This document shows positions 60,501-64,000 of a stretch of DNA of 64,000 nucleotides, piece after piece. Where the stretch lies: contig JAUIRK010000855.1 of the NCBI GenBank assembly GCA_030549495.1, positions 1,002,001 to 1,066,000 of the forward strand, read 5' to 3'. The notes beneath the pieces are model-generated. The model had not been told where the DNA came from. It did not search any database and was given only the letters and a program-made list of their open reading frames with translations. The DNA comes from Nectonema munidae. Its lineage: Eukaryota; Nematomorpha; Nectonematoida; Nectonematidae. The stretch's first letter is position 1, and each line of letters begins with the position of its first letter. The translations under genes and the position numbers were made by a program.

Positions 60501-61811
60501 TTGGAGGATAAGAGAGCACGCACAAAGAAGTAGAGAGCATCAAACAACTAAAAGACAAAAATGATCTTCGATCAAGAAGGCATGACATGATGAAAACAAA
60601 ATTTGTAGAAGAATTTTCAAAACTTTGGCATTAATATTTTTACTAATTAATTATTATAACTACACCTTTTTTTTTAGCAATTAGATTCTCTGGATCAGGC
60701 CTGAGGTTGCTAAGCAATTATATAGACATAATTGAATCAACTCAAAATGAGTCTTATCTCTTGGAAAAGGGAGAAATGAAGGTGACGTCTAGCATAAAAT
60801 ACAAGCCTTAGCAAATAACATGTCAAAAGAAGAAGACTACACAGAATGTGAAACATCAATTTTTCAAAAAATTCATTCCGTTCTTTTTAGTTTTAAGCGT
60901 AAAATAACAACCTTAGACAATTTACTAATTCTTTAATATATTGCTAAGACGCGAAGAGAATAAGATTCAAAAGAATAATATTAGAGCGTCTTTGATTAAT
61001 GAATGAAGCTATCGAAAGTTAACTCTATCACTGATTTTGACAAAAAGTTTTTTTAAAAAAAAAAGAAAAAAAGTTTCAATTTCCTTTCTCTATCGTTCTT
61101 AAGAGTGTGTGTTAACTCCCTGGTCATTTTCAATCTTTATCTTGATATGCCTTCCCCTTATACAAATATCATTTTGAGAGCTACAAAATATTTTTTCGTC
61201 AAATATCTTCTTCTTTATTACCATTCTTGTTAAATTTGTTAAACTTTCATGTCAATGATAAGTAAGATAAATTGTATTTCGTTGCACTAGGCGTCATTTT
61301 GTTTGCGGTTTGACTATTTTTGCTTGTAACAGCTTTGAAACCTGATATTTTTTATGAGATTACCTCCCACTTTGGAAATCACTTGTCTAAGTGAAATGTC
61401 GCGTGCTTTAAATGTCTCTACACAAAAAGTAGACAGAGAATGAGGGGACAATTTTTTTTTGCAAAAATATAAAAAGGGAAGGAATTTAAATCAAACTTTT
61501 TTATTCTTTGAAAAAATGATAGCGAGCTGATTGAAGGCGTGGCCATTTTGGGGGTTGAAGTCACAGGCCATGCTGTACCAAGGCACGCTGTCCCCATATA
61601 TTAGCTGGGAAGCGTCTTGTTGAGTGGTGGTTTCGTGGTCGCGCGAAGAAATAGACAGAACTTGGTATCGATATCTAAGCAGGTCGCCAATGCCGAGACA
61701 AAGCCAGAAGGCCAGACTTGGGCACAGCTTCGTCGATTCTTCATCTTCTTCTCCGGAGTTAGAGGAGAAAGAGTCTAAAGGAGAGAACATGCAAGCATCA
61801 GAGCTATACCA
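45417..61811 (-). CDS. smg6: SMG6/EST1A-like NMD endonuclease (spliced, N-terminus not found)
   Basis: Ten exons on the minus strand: 61811-61497, 60547-60377, 59218-58999, 57580-57184, 55235-54937, 52030-51795, 51013-50696, 50365-49920, 49868-49717, 45508-45417. Every junction phase fits (0,0,1,2,1,0,0,2,1) and the sum is 882 codons including the stop. SMG6 cleaves mRNAs bearing premature stops. The model has the EST1 14-3-3-like/TPR domain (GDLLRYRYQ, FNQLAIIFS, LFDALYFFVRALLSS), the helical hairpin region (FILTFINIHGMLYTN, EHFENEYQKMLKQF, VIVIFDWI), the linker motif FVILGEEKMLKDFQPI, and a C-terminal PIN nuclease with all acidic motifs (VTDTNALIDHL, VVEELAGI, LDDDVKDC, DDRN). These four acidic sites separate SMG6 from SMG5, whose PIN is inactive. 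Human SMG6 has 1419 residues; the N-terminal exon-junction-binding part is missing, upstream or outside the window. Confidence 0.92.
47061..47131 (-). mobile_element. diverged SINE, family B, copy 4 (reverse)
   Basis: Minus strand reads gggcatgagtaatgtttgtt, later ctcatagttgg, parallel to gggcgtgagtaaggttggtt and ctcatagttcg of copies 1 and 2. Much diverged, with the B-box part unclear. Confidence 0.4.
47400..49200 (+). mobile_element. decayed LINE reverse transcriptase remnants
   Basis: Plus-strand pieces of a non-LTR RT: VEQIQNMKNFKAPGLSQVSY (the M-K-x-x-K-A-P-G block), CVTWTMEF and RIPEAI, a block near 47900-47960 like the usual V-L-E-R-I, and near 49060-49110 AALVDDLDIAFLSAKARA, which could be a degenerate YADD box. 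The spacing between first and last motif (1.4 kb) is about twice the normal distance, so either an insertion lies between or the last motif belongs to a different fragment. Confidence 0.6.
49717..49868 (-). CDS. smg6: SMG6 exon with PIN motif LDDDVKDC
   Basis: 152 bases. Acceptor gttgtgttccag; one base completes an Ala codon, then LDDDVKDC at the place of human NNDDLILSC, then ENIKVHCAEKALKY and RILAITYL, ending in phase 1 with donor GTAACG. Confidence 0.82.
49869..49919 (-). other. smg6: 51-base intron in SMG6
   Basis: Inferred mini-intron: donor GTTGAT, acceptor tgttccag, with ttgttaag as a possible branch region. It removes an in-frame TAA between two coding stretches in the same reading frame. 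All other SMG6 introns here are hundreds to thousands of bases. Confidence 0.65.
49920..50365 (-). CDS. smg6: SMG6 exon with start of PIN nuclease
   Basis: 446 bases. Acceptor gcactctagtcag; reads KEQATLTKSF, then a basic region, then SPLYIVTDTNALIDHL (first catalytic Asp) and FILTVPLVVVEELAGI (second acidic site). These match human RPLFLVPDTNGFIDHL and ILVVPLIVINELDGL. Confidence 0.92.
50366..50695. other. SMG6 intron
   Basis: 330 bases, AT-rich, nothing else seen. Confidence 0.6.
50696..51013 (-). CDS. smg6: SMG6 exon, linker before PIN
   Basis: 318 bases, acceptor gtgtgtttag, phase 0 on both sides. FGDFLLGCDPTILSFDP aligns with human YFLEALCGQEEPLLAF; the remainder is Ser-rich and charged, as expected for the disordered linker. 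Confidence 0.85.
51014..51794. other. SMG6 intron with repeat R2 copy a
   Basis: 780-base intron, mostly filled by the R2 repeat at 51236-51566. Confidence 0.6.
51236..51566 (+). repeat. repeat R2, copy a
   Basis: Shares with 61801-62040 the blocks gctataccact, cttgagattta, an (atgt)n tract, a degenerate ctaacacta-rich tract, ttaaggcccatt(c/t)agaaattgg and acttgtcaatcaa. It lies in an SMG6 intron in the same orientation as copy b. Confidence 0.75.
51795..52030 (-). CDS. smg6: SMG6 exon with acidic tract
   Basis: 236 bases, acceptor catatgaaaatgttttag, entering in phase 1 and leaving in phase 0. An acidic run (VEEVEEDDGGDDSDDD) is followed by LGAFVILGEEKMLKDFQPI, aligned with human LTLLILEEDRLLSGFVPLL, then NALRIQK aligned with CKRVTVLKYF. 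Confidence 0.88.
52031..54936. other. SMG6 intron
   Basis: 2.9 kb AT-rich intron. A C-rich run lies at about 54006-54017. The plus-strand frame at 52471-52665 has several Cys and His residues but no recognised finger spacing. Confidence 0.5.
54937..55235 (-). CDS. smg6: SMG6 exon with IFDWI
   Basis: 299 bases from acceptor gacgctaaacaaag to donor GTATTT. EEIGNDFGKLLSFVIVIFDW and ESTWSLIHPY align with human [33 protein letters not shown] follows as WSTLADFCNILT does in human. Confidence 0.85.
55236..57183. other. SMG6 intron
   Basis: 1.9 kb intron. At 56781-56790 gattcgatcc resembles a tRNA B box within a possible old SINE (about 56640-56800), not proven. Confidence 0.5.
57184..57580 (-). 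CDS. smg6: SMG6 exon, helical hairpin
   Basis: 397 bases with the strong acceptor ctaatctttttcattgcag. MEHFENEYQKMLKQFSLLL aligns with human METFPAVAEKVLKEFQVLL; IIQLAVINIFTVV with MLQLMTINMFAVH. Donor GTAACT after AAGGC, phase 2. Confidence 0.9.
57581..58998. other. SMG6 intron
   Basis: 1.4 kb AT-rich intron, nothing recognised. Confidence 0.6.
58999..59218 (-). CDS. smg6: SMG6 exon with IHGMLYTN
   Basis: 220 bases, acceptor ccattctgttattcag. Starts KLKMENLENLLKEN and ends KHFILTFINIHGMLYTN, aligned with the human block F-x-x-x-F-L-x-V-H-G-K-L-F-T. Leaves in phase 1. Confidence 0.9.
59219..60376. other. SMG6 intron
   Basis: 1.2 kb intron, nothing recognised; the plus-strand Lys/Ser-rich frame at 60148-60336 is probably chance. 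Confidence 0.6.
60377..60547 (-). CDS. smg6: SMG6 exon, EST1 TPR helix pair
   Basis: 171 bases, AG at 60548-60549, donor GTAAAT. LFDALYFFVRALLSSKPFF aligns with human KLDAVYYYMRSLAASNPIL, the best conserved block of the EST1 domain. Confidence 0.92.
60548..61496. other. SMG6 intron
   Basis: Under 1 kb, AT-rich, nothing recognised. Confidence 0.6.
61497..61811 (-). CDS. smg6: SMG6 exon, start of EST1 TPR domain (most upstream found)
   Basis: 315 bases. FWLCLGIGDLLRYRYQ aligns with human MICLGDIARYREQ, and VPWYSMACDFNPQNGHAFNQ with human RSWYLKAQQ(I/L)APKNGRPYNQ. The acceptor is taken as tctcaaaaacag before TGG TAT; the exon's first bases lie inside repeat R2, so this border is less sure. The donor GTTTGA is weak but fits the phase and homology of the next exon. 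Confidence 0.85.
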
Positions 61812-62040
61812 CTGTTTTTGAGATTTAAGTATTTTGCCTTTCATATGCAATCGTATGTATGTCTGTCCGATCTGACACTAACTCTGATACTAACACTAGT
61901 GCTAATTCTATACAAACCCTAGCACCGACAATAGCTTTCCTAAATTTTACAGATTAAGGCCCATTTAGAAATTGGTTGACAACTTGTCAATCAAATATTA
62001 TGCAAAGTGAGTAAAATATTTGAATAGTACAAAATCAGAT
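61801..62040 (+). repeat. repeat R2, copy b
   Basis: Partner of 51236-51566 in the same orientation. Its left end covers the splice acceptor and first codons of the SMG6 exon at 61811. Contains cactaactctgatactaaca and the palindrome ttgacaacttgtcaa. Confidence 0.75.
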
Positions 62041-62095
62041 GGAGAGTGAGCATTCGCCATTAATGTGTTAACTAAAGCGGCGTGTTTCTCTAAGC

Positions 62096-62405
62096 CAGGG
62101 GTCGGCAAAGTGGTCGATATCGACCCCTGGGGATCGATAACAGATCTTTATTAGGAATCGATAAGATAAACAAACTGACCAAATTGTGCTATGCTTTTTT
62201 ACTTTATAGTAGAAATAATCGCCCCTTTTCTTTTAAACAAAGATTAGGACATTGTATAGTATACGATATATGAAACATTTTTGGTTTCTATTTTTTCTCT
62301 TAATTGTTGGGCATTGATTGATGTTTTTATGAAACAATTCTATGTGGGATGAGGATCGATGTGAAGACAAATGTTGTATGAACAGTTGAAGTTTGCCGAT
62401 TCCTG
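62096..62405. mobile_element. 310-base hAT MITE
   Basis: Left end CAGGGGTCGGCAAAG; inverse of the right end CAGGAATCGGCAAAC, so the first 14 positions match at all but two. Flanked by the perfect 8-base duplication ctctaagc (62088-62095 and 62406-62413). The ends resemble the widespread CAGGGGTCGGCAA class of hAT elements. No open frame; moved by an autonomous hAT elsewhere. Perfect flanks suggest a fairly young insertion. Confidence 0.92.
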
Positions 62406-62413
62406 CTCTAAGC

Positions 62414-64000
62414 CAATAAAATTTGTGGCTGTTATATCGATTGTAGAGAGTTTCAGAATCGGAGACGAATCTTAGGAAACCCGAAGTCGGATTTGGAAAA
62501 AAGACAATCCCCGCCTCCTATAATTAAAATAATGAGCCTTCATTTTAGTTCTTTATCTTGTTTTTTCCTTAAAAAGCGTCTTTTGGCTCAGAATTGCCAT
62601 TTTACAAACTAGGGGCTTACCTTCATTTTTGCGAATTGTACATTACTTTCCAAATAATTGCCATTTCTCCTTTACAGCACAAAAAACAAGTTGCGAGAGT
62701 GCCTCTATATTTTCACAACGCAAGTGAGTGAGTGAGTGAGTGAGTGGGCATTGCCTTCTTCCTACATCTCATTCTTAGCATTTAAGTGCCTCAATTTTTT
62801 CATAAAGTTACAAAAATAAATTTAATCAGTGTGGAATCAATAAGTTAATTCCATTACTTACAAAACTTTGCATATTTGATCAGGTTTTGGGAGCAAAAGA
62901 GGAGCAGAAGGAGGATTCAAAAAAAGTCTTGAAACAAGAGATATTAAAATCCAAGTATTTTAAGTTTGGTTGCTGAAACAGTGAAGTATTGAAAAATATT
63001 TTGGTACAACGTATCAAGCTTAACAATTCCTACTTGAAACAAGAAACATATACCGTATATTCTAGAGATCTCGGGCATTATGAGTCCTAAAATTTCTCAC
63101 CCAAAAGCACGATTTTTAACCATCATGTAGTGTGTCATGCAAATGTAAAATATTGACAAAAGCATAAGAAAAACTTTGAAGAATTATTATTTAACCATGA
63201 TTTTGGGCGTGAAAGAGATTTTGGTTAAGTTTATCTCGATAATTTCATTCGTCCAATACAAAATACTTTTCTTTCATATACTGTCTACAATTGGAATAAG
63301 TTTTAAAAATTTTAAACATAAAAACGTGTACCTCGTCTATACTGCATTAAAATGTAGCATGGTAACCAAACATATATAGGGGAGCCAGGATTGGAGCCGA
63401 TTATAGATATATGTGATTCTGCTTTTAATGCTGATTTTTTCATTTCTATAATTCTGAAACCGATTCTCAAAATGTGATTAGAAACATTATCATTCATTTT
63501 AATTAGAAAATACTTAAATGTGATTAAAATCGTCAAAAGTTACTACGTTCACTGAGAAAATCTCATTTTCCTGATCCTCCAGTACTGATTTTGAGTATTC
63601 TTTGAATAAATTTTTTATTGGAAAATTACTTTTTTTTCTCAGATTTTTTTTCTTGCTCAGATTAAAATTTCGGGGAAACGAGGAATTAAATTTTTTTTCC
63701 ATAAATTCACGTCAAAAAAGAAAAAATTCAAGAACACAACATCAAGCTTGTAATTAGTTTTAGGAAGACAGGCTTTTACCATCTCTTTACTTGCTAAATC
63801 ACTTATATGTATTTATTAATTCACCAAACGCTGAATCCAAATCCGATCTTCTACAACTTAAGTCCTTCTCGTAGAATTTTATAAAAATGGAAAAATCAGC
63901 AACGAGGTATCCGTAATGGAAATATTTTTCCAATTAAAATAATCTTTATAAGAAATAAGAAGATAACCATTTGCAAGTAGAGAATCAAGAGAGGGGGCGT
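62414..64000. other. right edge, upstream of known SMG6 exons
   Basis: No further exon accepted. A (GTGA)n run lies at 62725-62747. The rest of SMG6 (EST1 N-terminal helices and N-terminal tail) may be here in short exons or beyond the window. Confidence 0.4.

Noticed and set aside
62682-62726. Plus-strand exon-like segment with a pyrimidine-rich acceptor (tttctcctttacag) and a GTGAGT donor
   Set aside because: The donor is the start of a (GTGA)n microsatellite, the 45-base peptide matches nothing known, and the host gene here runs on the other strand.

Overview
This is a window of an AT-rich, intron-containing, repeat-laden animal genome. It has no operons, ribosome binding sites, CRISPR arrays or bacterial genes. 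Three host genes are recognisable by family, and all belong to metazoan families: ZYG11 (Cul2 E3 substrate receptor), a HOOK-domain coiled-coil protein of the Girdin/CCDC88-Hook group, and SMG6/EST1A (endonuclease of nonsense-mediated mRNA decay). The AT-rich base composition and dense LINE/hAT/pogo/SINE load would fit an arthropod such as a copepod, but the sequence alone does not fix the species.

Layout: 1-6.4 kb holds a decayed LINE split by a 2.74 kb hAT transposon (target duplication GTTCCAAC at both ends) and, on the plus strand, one terminal exon of a secreted cystine-knot-like protein. 7.4-12.7 kb is mobile debris: a second LINE holding a 175 bp hAT MITE, a tRNA-derived SINE with a 15 bp target duplication, and a fossil transposon-related gene. 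13.18-15.60 kb is an intronless ZYG11 gene. 16.25-17.41 kb is an internally deleted pogo/Tigger element. 21.98-38.81 kb holds the HOOK/Girdin-like gene (five exons found, phases all compatible). 45.42-61.81 kb holds the SMG6 gene (ten exons found, all junction phases compatible, 881 residues to the stop; its N-terminal part was not found and may lie beyond the right edge). A 310 bp hAT MITE sits at 62.10 kb.

ZYG11, the HOOK/Girdin-like gene and SMG6 all lie on the minus strand, head to tail, and act in unrelated processes (protein degradation, cytoskeleton/polarity, RNA decay); nothing suggests a joint system. The annotation value lies mainly in the spliced gene models, which long-ORF views miss, and in the nested and paired repeats. 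Most remaining sequence is intron or intergenic AT-rich DNA in which I see no genes.
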